From: Nepenthes gracilis
Taxonomy: Eukaryota; Streptophyta; Magnoliopsida; Caryophyllales; Nepenthaceae
Direction: 5' to 3'
DNA: 64,000 nt
NCBI GenBank assembly: GCA_033239525.1
Contig: BSYO01000036.1
Location: forward strand, 10,872,126 to 10,936,125
The position numbers were made by a program, and so were the translations under genes. The notes beneath the pieces are model-generated. The model made no database searches, had not been told where the DNA came from, and worked only from the letters and a program-made list of their open reading frames with translations. Positions 12,000-24,390 of the stretch are shown here, one piece after another. Position 1 is the stretch's first letter; every line of letters begins with the position of its first letter.

Positions 12000-13021
12000 T
12001 GAAAAAGCACTTTTTGTGCTAACGTGAATAATCAAGTTTCGACCCCGAAAAATATAGCGGAAGTAAAAATAAATAAATATTCATTACACGTAAAGGATAT
12101 TTAATTCTAGATGCTAACGAAATTAATAATCATGCACGATATAAGTACTTATAAGCAATAAAGATAAAGACTCAATTTTTTTGGTGACGAAGTGAAAACT
12201 CGATACCCACGGTATCAAGAAAAACACTCCGGGCTTCAACGGCCAGGGAAGCAATGCACTATGAAAATCAACTTACAGACCGGGTGGTAACGATGCGCTA
12301 ACCTAGCCGACTTACTCCCGTCACGTGATCCCTACCAAGGAACTCCTTGGATTTGCCCACGTCAACGGAATCGGACTCCTTCCGGTCTTCACGTCAATCT
12401 TCCCTCTTGTGCCACTTGAAGTGCCAACCGCGATCGGATCTCCTTCTTCACGAACCAACGTCTTCCACGAAGGTAGAAGGATGTAAGAGTTTAAATAGAA
12501 AAGAGAAACGAAGAGAAAAACCATTAGAACATGAGGCACAACGTTGTAGAGCGTAGTAGGTTCGGTTTTCTAAAATGAAGCAAGATGAAAAGGAGGAAGA
12601 ATGCTCTTCTCTCAAGTAGAGTGGCTCCAACACTCTCAAAAGAGGCTCTGGCGTGCTTAGGGTTTCAAAAACATAAGGTGAGTATTTATAGAGGGCGCAA
12701 AAACACGTTCAAAATTTTTGCCCATTGCACCGCCGCTCGAGCGGGGCTCGAGCGCGCGGCGGGCAGCCAGAGGGCGCGTAGCGAGCGGGCACCCTACTGG
12801 ATTTTCGGCTCGAGAGGATCTTGAGCGCCTGGCGAGCCGGGGACCTTCTGAATTTTAGGCTCGAGCGGGTATCGAGCGAGTGGCGAGCGGGAAGGCTTTG
12901 GACGGGCTCGAGCGACTGGAGGGCGGACAGAACGGACTTTAAACCAACAACCCACAACCCGACATTGATACAATAATACATATGGTCACGGAATATACCA
13001 ATTAGACAAATATCTCTAACA
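12000..13021 (-). repeat. 5' LTR of SIRE-like element
   Basis: About 1022 bp. It reads TG...CA on both strands, with the right end TCTCTAACA followed by target duplicate TAAAT. A minus-strand TATA box (TATAAATA) is at 12683-12690. The upstream promoter part at 12728-12915 is packed with CTCGAGCG-type repeats. Confidence 0.7.
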
Positions 13022-13026
13022 TAAAT

Positions 13027-15045
13027 CACTTCTTCTTTTGACAAATTGGGACAATTTACCCCATAATATAGCCCCATTGAATAGGTTTCCGTCTTGCAGG
13101 AATGAAGACATTGGTATAAATTCCTACAGATAGCATCGTTATTGAGTATTGAAAATGGGTATATAAATTACCATCCAATAAATTGTCGGCTTTAGAAGAT
13201 AGTAACGGATCAGCTCACTTACCCTACTTCAGAGGAAAAAGAAAATCTTTCCACTTATAAAAGGGTGGCCATCCTTTTTCAACCAACATGAAATAATAGC
13301 ATCCAAAGCATTCTCAAGTTCAACGGGGACTTAATCAAGTTTATATGTTTTATATGTAAATGGGGTACTAATGATATGACAAAGGAACATGCAAATTCGG
13401 TGACCCAAAGCTGTCAAAGTTGTCTTTCATGGCCTCTCGGTGGAAGTGATATAACGATAATAATAATGAAAAAGGATGTTTCATGCCCTGATTCAATGAA
13501 TTAGATTCTAGTCTTTTCCAGCATCAATTACATATTTTCAAGTTGCATATAGTTAATCTTATTTTAGCGACACATAATTATCATATATAGTAAATGATAA
13601 ATTATATTAATAATTGAGGGAGATTTTACAAAGATTTCTTAAATAAACTTGACAGCGATACCATACTTTACAACACTATAATTCGCGATCTACAAAAGAA
13701 AATATTTTACGAATGTATTAAGCAACAAATTTAAGAAAAATAATCAAGACAATCAATAGCGGATTAACATAATCTTTGCTTTATTTTGAAATGTATTTTT
13801 AAAAAACAGTATAATTTGCAACATTTCATTAAGATTTCTTTTGGGCTTGATAGTTTTAGAATTGTTTGTAGACTTCAATACTAAAATTGATCAAAACCAA
13901 GCCCGGGCCGGATGCCAGCCGAGTTAAATGCCAAAATTTTACCTCGGGTTACCGGTTTGGGCTAATATAGGCCTGGTTTACTGGATTAAAATCGTTAACT
14001 GCAACCATTCCACTCAATAAACCAGGTGATCACAAGTCTTCCATGGTTTTAAAAATAATTTTTAAAAAATATTTTTTTTCCTTTTGCACTACATCATTGC
14101 AACAGAGATCATCGCTTAGCACTATTGCACAGTGAAAAAGTATTGAAATCATAGTATAAAAAGATGACTCCAAAAGTCAGAAATTTTGAGATCCTACTAC
14201 TATTTATTTATTTTTTACTACTAGATCTTGATTTGTGCTATTAAATGTTTTTGCAGAACATTTTTAGGGAGCCAAAAAGGTCTCATGAGTCATGAAATAA
14301 TAGGTCAAGGAAAACGGCTGCTTATTCTCATGGATCTGCCGCTATTTTTCTTTGTATCTTTAAATGAATTGATCGGCATACAATAAAATACAAATGAAAT
14401 CCTGTGTCATTTCGTCTATCCCTATTGCCTTCTTATGTAAACCGCCTAAAAGCCATTTTTTGCGGGGCTACTGAAGGAAAACAAAAGCCATCGCTACTAA
14501 ATATGATGTGAGGCTCTGTTTATGATTTTTTAGAACAAAAATGCAAACACCATTTCGTTATGACCGGTATGCCTCTTTATGAGCATATACTATTGGTTCT
14601 CTAGCATTTTCAAGATATAATCTAAAGTTTTCAATTAATCCATCTATATGTGCACCTACATATAAATAAAAGCTAACGTAGCATCTAATCCAATGACATA
14701 TATTGCAGGAAGAATATGACAGATATTATAACTCTGTCACTAAATGGAGAAATCTCAGTCTTTGCATACCTAATATGTCCAACACGGAACTTATATCATA
14801 TTTGAACAAAATCAATTGAACAATCATTCAACTTGACATCAAAATGAGGGAGACTTCAGATGCATCAATATCATTTTGTTACACTTAGTTTAGCTAGAAT
14901 ATACCAACACACAGGAAAGGAACTTTAATCAACAATCACTTTTGCACCACTAAAAATAAATTCATTTATTTTTATACGTAACTAGATTGGGTTCAAATCT
15001 AAACAAGCCTGATAGTACATAGCGTTGTTTATCAAATCTAAGCTC
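13027..15045. other. Spacer, 3' flank of TPS2
   Basis: Non-coding DNA that matches 28000-29188 plus 31515-32240 (3' flank of TPS3) over most of its length, apart from the element inserted there at 29194-31509. It includes the 'aatctttgctttattttgaaatg' landmark near 13775 that also marks the spacer units at 49.8-63.6 kb. No coding sequence seen. Confidence 0.6.
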
Positions 15046-15429
15046 TTAAACGTGGATTGGTTCAATAAGAAGCATTTTAGTGTAATCTTTCATGGCTTGC
15101 CCAACAGCTGTATAATTATCGAAATCCGAGTATATAGTCTCCCTTGAATGGGAGAAGTTGAGAATGCGAACTAGCAAAGGCATTGGTACAGCAGTTGGTC
15201 TAAGAATCTCTTCTATTATGTGCATCCATGCATCATCTATTAGCTTACAAATTTCTTCAATAGCTTTCTCCTTGGAATTGGCATAGTCTTTCATATAGCA
15301 TTTCACAGCATTGGCAACATATTCTCTATCATGTTCAATCTGTAAATTTGGCAATATAGTGTATAAGGATTCAATGCCAATGAGTGATAGGAGACCAATG
15401 CAAAAATATTGATTCTATTGCTTGTGCCA

Positions 15430-17793
15430 TGTGACAGACTTGAGTATAGATATCACCTGTCCTAACGTCCATCAAACTAACTACAAATCATAATAAAAAA
15501 AATCTGAAGGAATAAACATCCATATATAGGATTCAAAACATACTACAACCTTGTGACTCCGATAACGAATCAAATTATGTTAACTTGTCAGACCTAATTC
15601 AAAAATATGCCTGCATGTGCTATTAAACCTATGGAAGCATTTCATAGTCCAATATATGTGAATTCTAGATTTCAACTAAACTTATGCCTACTTCATTAAT
15701 TATAAAATAGTATATGCATATGATCCTTCAGCTCAAAAGAATCACTACTGTATCAAAAATATAAATGATAATGTCTAAGATACATCATACAACATCTTTA
15801 AGTTCTAAACTTGGCACTGATCCTTTATTCCTACTTGTCAGGTATAAACTCATACTAATCATCTGAAAAGTTAGCAAAAATAGTAATGAGTGAGTTGAAT
15901 ACTCAACAACGCACATAGGCACATCAAGGAATATCCATACCTTATATTTGAAGCAAATTACTATATATATTAGAAGGATTAAAGCAAATGAATAATGATA
16001 AAAACATAATTAGAATAGAAATACTTTCAACATAAATTTCAAATTCCTTCAATTCCCTTTCGTTTTCTTATCCATTAAATCGTGCTGAAAACCTTTTTTC
16101 GTTGGACACTAGAGCTAGTATGTCTTACTAGTTAGTAGAGCGGTTGATCGAAATCTTGATTATATTTGCTCCTACACAATCAAAAGCCTTCTCCTCTTAT
16201 TCATTAATTATAAAATAGTATATGCATACGATCCTTCAGCTCAAAAGAATCACTACTGTATCAAAAATATAAATGATAATGTCTAAGATACATCATACAA
16301 CATCTTTAAGTTCTAAACTTGGCACTGATCCTTTATTCCTACTTGTCGGGTATAAACTCATACTGATCATCTGAAAAGTTAGCAAAAATAGTAATGAGTG
16401 AGTTGAATACTCAACAACGCACATAGGCACATCAAGGAATATCCATACCTTATATTTGAAGCAAATTACTATATATATTAGAAGGATTAAAGCAAATGAA
16501 TAATGATAAAAACATAATTAGAATAGAAATACTTTCATCATAAATTTCTTCAATATTTTCATCCAGATCTTACTAGTTAGTAGAGCGGTTGATCGAAATT
16601 TGGATTATGTTTACTCCTACACAATCAAAAGCCTTCTCCTCTTATTCAAGATCCGAGGCACATATAACCCTATAGACAATATCTTAGCCACAAAGCGGTC
16701 CTTAGTAGACAACGATCTTACACTATAATATATTAAGGTATGCCAAAATATGTTATCTAATGAACATTTATTGGTCTAGTTTTTTAACTTCTTAATTCAT
16801 TAGAAAATTCTACTATTAAGTCCATACATCCTTAGTTCTCACCCTTTTGGAGAATAGTTCATAAGTTATTAACTCAATCGCTGAATATTCCTCCATAATT
16901 TCTTTCTATAAAGCTTGCATATTTTTACCATGGCTATTTTTTAATCATTGATAGTTCATCAATAATGCAGATAAAATAAAATATCCAAATAACAACAGAA
17001 AACTTAATATCTAAAATAAAATATGCACTATATTTTGAGTAAGCATAAATGACATGGGACAAATTTGAAACTCATAAACTCAAGTATAACCAAGTAGAAA
17101 TAAGATTTTGAGCATTTAAATATGAAGAAAAAATTTTCATAATATGCATATTTATGATCCAAGTAAATAAATTATGATTTTTGATAAATTTTGCAATAAA
17201 AAAATGGAGATGTATAAATATGCACATTTTTCATGTTTTAACTTCAAAATCTGAATTAAGGTGAGTATTAGAATAATAACACTCAAAATGAATAGAAGTA
17301 GACAACAACCAAAAAGGAAGCTTAGAGTGCGCTTGTTTTAACCCGATCTACTAGATTTCTTTCTCAAATCATCTGGATTCGAGCTCTTGTGACCTCTCCT
17401 TCACCTTCTCTCTCTTCTCTTTCCTTCCCCTTTGCCTCTCTCTCCTCTCTGCTCAAAATCATGCAAAAATTGCAGCAAAGGCGCAAATGCCACTTTTTAA
17501 CAATTCCGGTGCTTGAGCGCTAGTCAAGTGCCCCTCAAATGCAGAGATCTAGAAATCATGTTCGAGTACACCTCAGGAGCTCATCAAGTGCTTCCATTCT
17601 AGAAAAGGCACTCAGAGTGCACCTCGGGCGTGCCTCGAGCGCAACAATTCTGCCAAACACATCTCCCACCTCTATTTTCGCTTCCTAATTTTAATTTTAG
17701 GCACTCTTAATTCTTCGTGTACTCTAAATCTAATTTTAATTTTATTAACTTAATTATTTTTAATTATAATATTTTAAAAATCAAAATTTCACA
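15430..17793 (-). mobile_element. Ancient solo-LTR-like insertion in intron 6 of TPS2
   Basis: Orthologous to 1547-3444 in TPS1: same start TGTGACAGAC, same intron position, bordered by TGCCA on the left and CGCTA on the right. It is longer than the TPS1 copy mainly because of the internal duplication at 15692-16646. Confidence 0.75.
15692..16646. repeat. 508-bp tandem duplication in TPS2 intron 6
   Basis: Unit 1 is 15692-16199 and unit 2 starts at 16200 with the same 'ttcattaattataaaatag'. The units are nearly identical over about 340 bp. Unit 2 then lacks some 70 bp present in unit 1 (16031-16120) and resumes at 'tcttactagttagtagagcgg'. The duplication is absent from TPS1 and TPS3. Confidence 0.85.
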
Positions 17794-19581
17794 CGCTATG
17801 ACTTACAGCATAAAATAAAATAATATTATAATCACATCAATTGTAAACATTTTATTATTTGAGCACTTTGGAGAAAGTTTGCACCTCATAGTTGCCTATA
17901 TCATCTTTGAGCCTTCCAATCACACAAGCAGCTTTCATAGCCTTGAAGTTTTTATAAATGCTTTCGAGAGATTCCTTGGTTGTAATTTCTCCCACGCCAA
18001 GAAAGGATGCGAATAACACACATGAGACAGCACTACTTGCAATACCATTCTCTAAGCGCTCTTCATATGTTGGAGTATAGTTCTTCGAGGCCCATCTTGC
18101 CTCTTCTAAGTAGGCTCGTGATAAAGATTTTAGCTATAATGAAAAAAAAATCAAAAAAAGTTTTGATACTCCAACAAAGAAAACAAATGGAGATATAAAC
18201 AGTTTATAAATATCTATATACAGAATCCTATATTTAGCAAAACGTCAATAATATTACTATAATTTACGGATTTTTCATACTTTATCACGTGTGTAGTTTA
18301 TGCAAAATGATCTCCCTTCCTTTGCCAGATCTTGTTCAATCTCTTCCAAAGTTTCTAAAGTGAATTGATATATAATTTTCATGTAATTAGGAAGTTCATT
18401 CGCATAATTAATGTCCAACCTGAAATTTCACCAAGAAGCCAGATTAACTAATCAATTTCACAAGATCTCAATCAACGACATAAGTAAACATCTCACTAAC
18501 CTCTGAATTGCTTCTGTGAAAAGTTCAAGAGCTGCAATTATAGTAGCGCAGTTATCATATGTGTCATCAATCAATGTGATAATTTTGAATAGTTGGGTAT
18601 ATGCTATTCTACCCCTAGAGTACCTCGGCTCATAATACATCGCTAGTGAAAAGAAATAGGCTTCTACCACTCGATCTCTTGCATAAGGTAGTTCATTGAT
18701 AATATTGGAACATCTCCACCACCTATTTAGTTTATGAGATAAAATTAGAATAATAATGACATACACAATCACATATATAGAAAGCCTAATGATTTAAACT
18801 ACAAATATTATGTACCTCATAAGATCATGGAGCTCCTTCTTGTGTTAGGATTGAAGCAAGGTAAAATTCAACTTTGCAAGCTTTAGCAAAGTTGTGTTAT
18901 GGGAAGAATTATGCTCATACACGAAGGTGTACCATCTTGACTCTAGCCATTCCATGTTCTTATAGATGGGGTGCTTCAATCCATGTGTAACTTCCACTTC
19001 CAAGGGATCACTGGATCGTATAGCTATTCATTCAAGGTGAGTTGTTGCAAATTTAAGTGCTTCATTCAAGATTTCTTCTCCTTGCACTTTAAGATGCGAA
19101 GCCTCATACAAACTTAGCATGCCCATAACGTCTCCCATTATGGACTCCGTGAAATTTCCCTTTTCATCTCTAAATTTTTTGAAAATATCTAATTCAACAG
19201 AAAATAATTCTCTATAAATTTTTCTCCAATATTCTTTAATGAGTATATACAAAATTTCTTGCAATCAAGTTCTTCAAATCTCATAGAACAGGTCATGAAG
19301 AGACAATTGCTATATATGATATCCTAGTTTAAAACATAGGAAAATAAAGCAGTGGCAAGAAATTTTTATTTCATCTAGGATTAGGTTAAGAGGAAATTAA
19401 AAAGTGATAACAAAAAAAGTTTGACTTAGTTGAGATAATAAGTTATATTACAAAATTCTTTGTAATTCAGAACATATTATAGTAAATGAGTAGAATAAAT
19501 AAAGCGGCTTCCACAAAGTTTGGCCACTTTATCGGAGTAAAATATTTCACATTGTTTTAGTTGAAACATGTACTTTTGATA

Positions 19582-21585
19582 TGTGACGGAACGAATATTT
19601 TTTTTTTTTCCTCAAAAGCTTCCGTCAAACAGATAACATAATTAACGGTCTAATTAAGGCAAGACTTCTGCAGAAATTTCGGCAGAGTCTCCTTTGTAAC
19701 TGGATGAAAACCTAAAAATACAAACCTGTAATATTCACCCATAACAAGCACACAACTATCCATCATTCACAATTCCTACAACAATCATTCACAGGATCCT
19801 ATGTGCCATCCATGGCACAAATCCAACAAAGCAATTACTATTCTAACAGATAAATAACGAGATGTCATCTAGGACCTGCACAAGAAATCCAGAGTATAGC
19901 GGAAGTACACTACAACCTGCAGAAGCATAGCATATTCTCTTTTACTATCATACATATCATGAGCTTTCTTTACAAAAATTCACAAGTTCTATAACATCAA
20001 TAAACGTGAAATCGGTATTCAAGATCACATTTCTAGCTAGGTCATTGCACCCACAAGCTCTTCAAAAATTGGCTTCACAATGCTCTAAGTCCTCAAAAAG
20101 CCTTCAGAAGCTTTTCCCTGGTCTACTCCTGTTCGTCAGGCAAAAGCTCTACTGTCTCATCTGGAAGGGGGGAAAAACACTAAAACAGTGAGCCGAGGCC
20201 CAGCAAGGTACATGCATGTGAACTGAAAAACAACTATGCCCAAACAATCATATAACCATGCAAAAAAATGTTTAATCAAATATCATGCTTCATAAAGACA
20301 TATCACCATATTAAATCTCATGCTTCAAAATCATATCACCATATAAAACTATAACTATAAGCTTTACTGATGCATGATAAAACTGAAAACGGTACTTTAT
20401 ACTGATTCACTGTCATCTTTTCACTGTATACGATTTATTATCATCTTTTCATCCGATGATACTCTATCATCTTTTCACTGTATACGTTTCACTATCATCT
20501 TTTTATTGTAGTATAGCATATCGGTAAAACATTAGTCGGTACTTCCTATTATTTTCCTCCTTGTACCAAGCCCCGAGGACGGCCATCGTTCCCTCCTTGT
20601 ACCAAGCCCCGAGGACGGCTATCGTCATATTTTTATTAAAAACCCCTTTTTCACAATTAGACTTATACAATACATTTTCAGCTAACTTTAAATCCACATG
20701 GAATTTTTGTCGATATACGTTCGTTCGTATTTCAAAAATAAATTATACTGGAAGTTACATCTCGGTGTCAATTAACTTTCATGTAACTGGAGCTTCAGTT
20801 AAAAATCACTTAAACCTTTTCATTTTCGTACTTAGCGCTTCGCCTAAGCTTCCGAACATAAATCGGTCTCTAAACATGTGTTCAATTATGAAATTGATGC
20901 CATAACTCCATATATATATACTCAATCATGCATTTAAACCATAAATCTCCAAACTTTCGGGTTAGGGTTTGGCCACATTCTCTAAATATCAGAATAACCA
21001 CATAATCACTTGTTATTACATGAAATCGGGGCCAAATACTTCAATAAACATGAACAAACATGAAATCTAACCGATTAATCGAAGGAAACAACCTTTAACC
21101 TCGTTCTTACAACATTTTCATAAACTTTAAAACCTGAAAATCGGTAAAAACGCAAAACGGCGTCCGAGGTACACTTACCTTGTCGCGGGCTTTCACCTTT
21201 ATAACTAGCTCGGGGTTGGATTCGGGCTCCCGGGCTTCGTTCTCCCTTCTTCTCTCTCCAAGTCGGCGCTCTCTCTCTCTCCTCAAACCCAAAATCGTGC
21301 GAAAATGAAACGGAGAGGAGCAGATCGCGTTTTTATACTGCGCCAGCCGCTCGAGCTGAGCTCGAGCGGCCAGCGAGCGGAGGGATTTGTGAACGCTACT
21401 GGTTCTTCCGCCCAATAGGAGGGCTCGAGCCCTCAGCGAGCGCCACTCGGCTGCTTGCTGAATTTTGGACATTTTTCAACTTTTCACTTTTAACTACCAC
21501 TTTTTCACTACATGTATAGCCTCTTATTGATATTAATTACCTTAATCACATCTAGTTGTTACGTATTTGGTTTCGGGTCCTCACA
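19582..21585 (-). mobile_element. Solo LTR, Gypsy-like, in intron 2 of TPS2
   Basis: 2004 bp from TGTGACGGAACG to GGGTCCTCACA, bordered by TGATA on both sides (19577-19581 and 21586-21590). TPS1 has the empty site 'ttttgataatttatgaat' near 5228. It reads as a minus-strand LTR starting TGTGAGGACCCG. A TATA box (TATAAAA) is at 21331-21337 on the minus strand, with CTCGAGCG repeats next to it at 21346-21450. No gag-pol is present, so it is most simply the product of LTR-LTR recombination. The length and TGTGA start suggest a Del/Tekay-type chromovirus; this is inference. Confidence 0.8.
20395..20515. repeat. Short tandem repeat inside the solo LTR
   Basis: About four to five imperfect units of roughly 25-45 bp based on 'tatcatcttttcactgtatacg'. 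The related LTR fragment at 9115-9330 has a different repeat in the corresponding part. Confidence 0.65.
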
Positions 21586-22762
21586 TGATAAGTTATGAAT
21601 TATATTCAAATCATTCTCCATAAATTTAAAAGAAGCGATCCAATTTTTCACCTAGGGTCCTAGTAGAAGCAAAGATCATAAGCAATTGCTAAAGCAACAT
21701 AATGTAAAATATAAAGAAATATAATTAATTTCTTCATATTAACTAACGTTTGTGCATTATCTGAGCCAAACCATTTTTTTGTGCTAACCAATTTTTTCAT
21801 GAACTATATACCAAAATGACTTGTTGAAGTGCTTTATGTATCTATATTCATATTATTATGATGAGAGCTTCATAGTACAAGGAGAAAATGCAAAGAGAAA
21901 AAGAAAGAACTAAAATAAATTATATCCATAACATGATGGGTACATTAAAAGGAAAATAAATATGCATACCTGTTGACACATAAAATCCACTTTGTCTTAG
22001 TAGACGAAATCAAAGGGAAGAATAATAGAGATCATCATCCCCATGGGCATGACCAAGATATATTTCATGTAAAGCACTTGTAATTTCATTCTCAAAATAG
22101 TATGCTATCCCAAGGCGCTAGAGAGTATCGATGAATTGAAGTTGTTTTGAGGGCATGTGGGCTTCCAACTCCCTTTTCACTTCCTCTTTTAGCTCCTCCG
22201 TCAGCTTCACCTTTTGGGCTTGGGTTACCTAATCATGAAAACACTGAATTGCTTGTCTACATAAGTAAATACAATTTTTTAAACTTTCTTATTTCAGTTC
22301 AAGCCAGTGTTATATATATATATATGTATATTTTCTAGGCTTTATTAGCTCAAGGTACATGTATAATGTAATTATGGCATAACCAAATTACATTATTATC
22401 GATTCTTGACATATACGTAGTCTATGCAATAAATTAGAAATTCTGTATTATTTACCATACTTTTCAATCATTTACTATATTTTTTATTTAAATTTGTACT
22501 GTGTCATCATAATATTATTAATTTATCTAAATATGGATAAGTATAGAAAAATACAAAATATAGTTCATTTGTGATCTCTATTATTACTGAATTTCAACAT
22601 ATTTACCTCATCATCTGGAATGTAATCGAGAAAAATATTACCCCAAATATCGGGGTGAAAATTCACGATAACGCCTATCTTAGGTTTAGCAATATTTGGG
22701 CATGGAGCTATTAAGGCTTTTGATGTTTGAGTGAAGGTGTCCTCAACAGAAAGATATTCCAT

Positions 22763-24177
22763 TTTGTTGAATATGTGAATAATGGAATGCTGGATTCTAA
22801 GATTTTGGTTAGTTGAAGTTGCATGTAAGAATTTCAATCTAAAAGCATGTATTTATGGGGTCCAAACAACAAATTTTCTACGGTAAGATTGGGATCATAA
22901 GTTGAACGATGTCCAATAATTTGTACTGATCATATATTAATATTTTTCTTTATAAAAAACGGGATATCCAGATCCGCAGCCAATGCTCTAAAATAATGTA
23001 TTAAATGGTTCTCTTTCTATCCCTCCCTTTCTCAGTGCAACTTGTTTATATAAGAAAATGAAGTTTTTTACTTGATCCTATTAAATTCACTTATTTACTA
23101 TTAAGACCCACTTGTTGATTTTTAATAAATTAAAATTATGCCATCTCTTATTAAAAAATAATAATAATTAAAACATTATAAAAATATATCAAATATTGAA
23201 TTCTCATGGCCATTTGTTTTAAAAAATTATTATTTATACCGATCCTATTTGAAATATATATATATATATATATATATATTCCTAAATCCACCCTTATTTT
23301 CACCTCCCTTTATGAACTAATTCAAGAAACACTTGTCGATGGAATGAGGGGTTTTTTTGGTAATTAAAAATCAATCATTTATCCACCCCATAAAAGAAAT
23401 TAGACCCACCAACATTTACGGGTACACTTAAAGTGTAAATGAGAAATCATTTTTGCTTGTTGATGGCAGGAACAATTTGTGCATTATAATTGTGACTATG
23501 CAGGTTATTATCACCGTGCAAATATTTTTTCATTTTCCCATATAACAATTTCTCATTAAAAAAATAATAATTCATATTCGATCTCATAAGTTATCTTATA
23601 CAAGGTAATAAATTTCATCCAATTTTGTTAAAATAGGAAACTCTTTGAAGAAAAATGTTAGGATTTAAGAACCACCATGACAGTATTATCATCATCTTAT
23701 TTTAGAGTTTGTAGAACACATATTTAATAGGTGTTATGAATTTAAGTTTGACTTTAGAGGCCTCAGTGTAATAAATGATATGGCTATAAGCCTACAAATT
23801 CAGCGGTCCAAAGCTTGTAAGAGCTCTCGTTCATGGCCTCCAGTTGAAATTATACCCATCGTCACGTTGCATTCACGTCCTTGTTTTAGCAAATTAATAA
23901 TTGAGGGATACTTCTGAAAGATTTGTTAAATAAACTTGACAGTAGAAAATGTACATAAAAAAATATTTAATGAATGTATTAAATCTAATATATATATATA
24001 TATATCCAAATATTACAAAATCTAAATGGCTCTCGAAAGTAAGTCCAAGATCCAAAATCGGCTAAATTGGAATGACGATTAAAGCATGCAAATCTCAACG
24101 GTGAAGCATGTCAAATATTAAGTACAATTCCAGTAAAATCTTAAAATTTTAACACATGCTAAAATGAAAAAACAAAG
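22763..24177. other. TPS2 upstream region with altered TATA box
   Basis: Closely similar to the TPS1 upstream DNA (6405-7740). The position of the TPS1 TATA box reads CATAAATA on the minus strand here (about 22849-22856), one base off TATAAATA. An extra segment of about 65 bp (23451-23517, around tttgcttgttgatggcagg) is absent from the TPS1 side. TA runs lie at about 23254-23278 and 23988-24004. No coding sequence seen. Confidence 0.6.
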
Positions 24178-24390
24178 ATCGGTGACTTGTACATTGACTA
24201 ATCAAAAGATTAACTTACATGTCCAAATAAATTTCATCAATTTCTAATAAAAAGATAAATAATAAATAAGGACTCTAAAAATTTTTAATTTTATAAATTA
24301 GAAATCAAAAGGCTAAAACATTCACATTGGCCTTCCTCTCTATTTTGCTATTGAATTTAACATTTTATAGTGATTTGAAAGTTTCTCCAA
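24178..24390. repeat. Direct repeat, left copy, flanking element C
   Basis: Begins 'atcggtgacttgtacattgactaatc' and is a diverged copy of 27512-27740 ('atcggtgacttgtacactgactaatc...'). Both resemble the TPS1 upstream sequence at 7755-7980. The two copies border the large LTR-like element between them. Confidence 0.6.

Larger units (their letters stand above)
8358..13021 (-). mobile_element. SIRE-like Copia retrotransposon, gag-only and decayed
   Basis: The element lies on the minus strand between two copies of TAAAT (8353-8357 and 13022-13026). The 5' LTR is 12000-13021 (about 1022 bp, reading TGTTAGAG at its start). A partial second LTR copy is at 11668-11999, a primer binding site at 11655-11665, a broken gag at about 9816-11650, and a truncated 3' LTR at 8358-9087. 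No protease, integrase, reverse transcriptase or RNase H is found, so the element is non-autonomous. A fragment of an unrelated LTR (9088-9815) sits between gag and the 3' LTR. The SIRE/Maximus assignment rests on the long gag with a coiled-coil part and two separated zinc knuckles; it is an inference. Confidence 0.75.
15046..22762 (-). pseudogene. TPS2: terpene synthase pseudogene with complete exon set
   Basis: Exons match TPS1 one for one in length: 22607-22762, 21970-22228, 18816-19188, 18501-18722, 18281-18419, 17885-18133, 15046-15339. Splice sites look intact. Four in-frame stops break it: TAG at 22118-22120 and TGA at 22010-22012 in exon 2, and TGA at 19028-19030 and TAA at 18845-18847 in exon 3. 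Exon 4 keeps RDR and DDTYD, and the second metal motif reads DDIGNYE then IE. Exon 7 is open and ends in the same IEPIHV tail as TPS1. The stops fall before the C-terminal catalytic domain, so no active enzyme is expected. Intron 2 carries a solo LTR; intron 6 carries the shared ancient LTR with an internal duplication. Confidence 0.85.
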
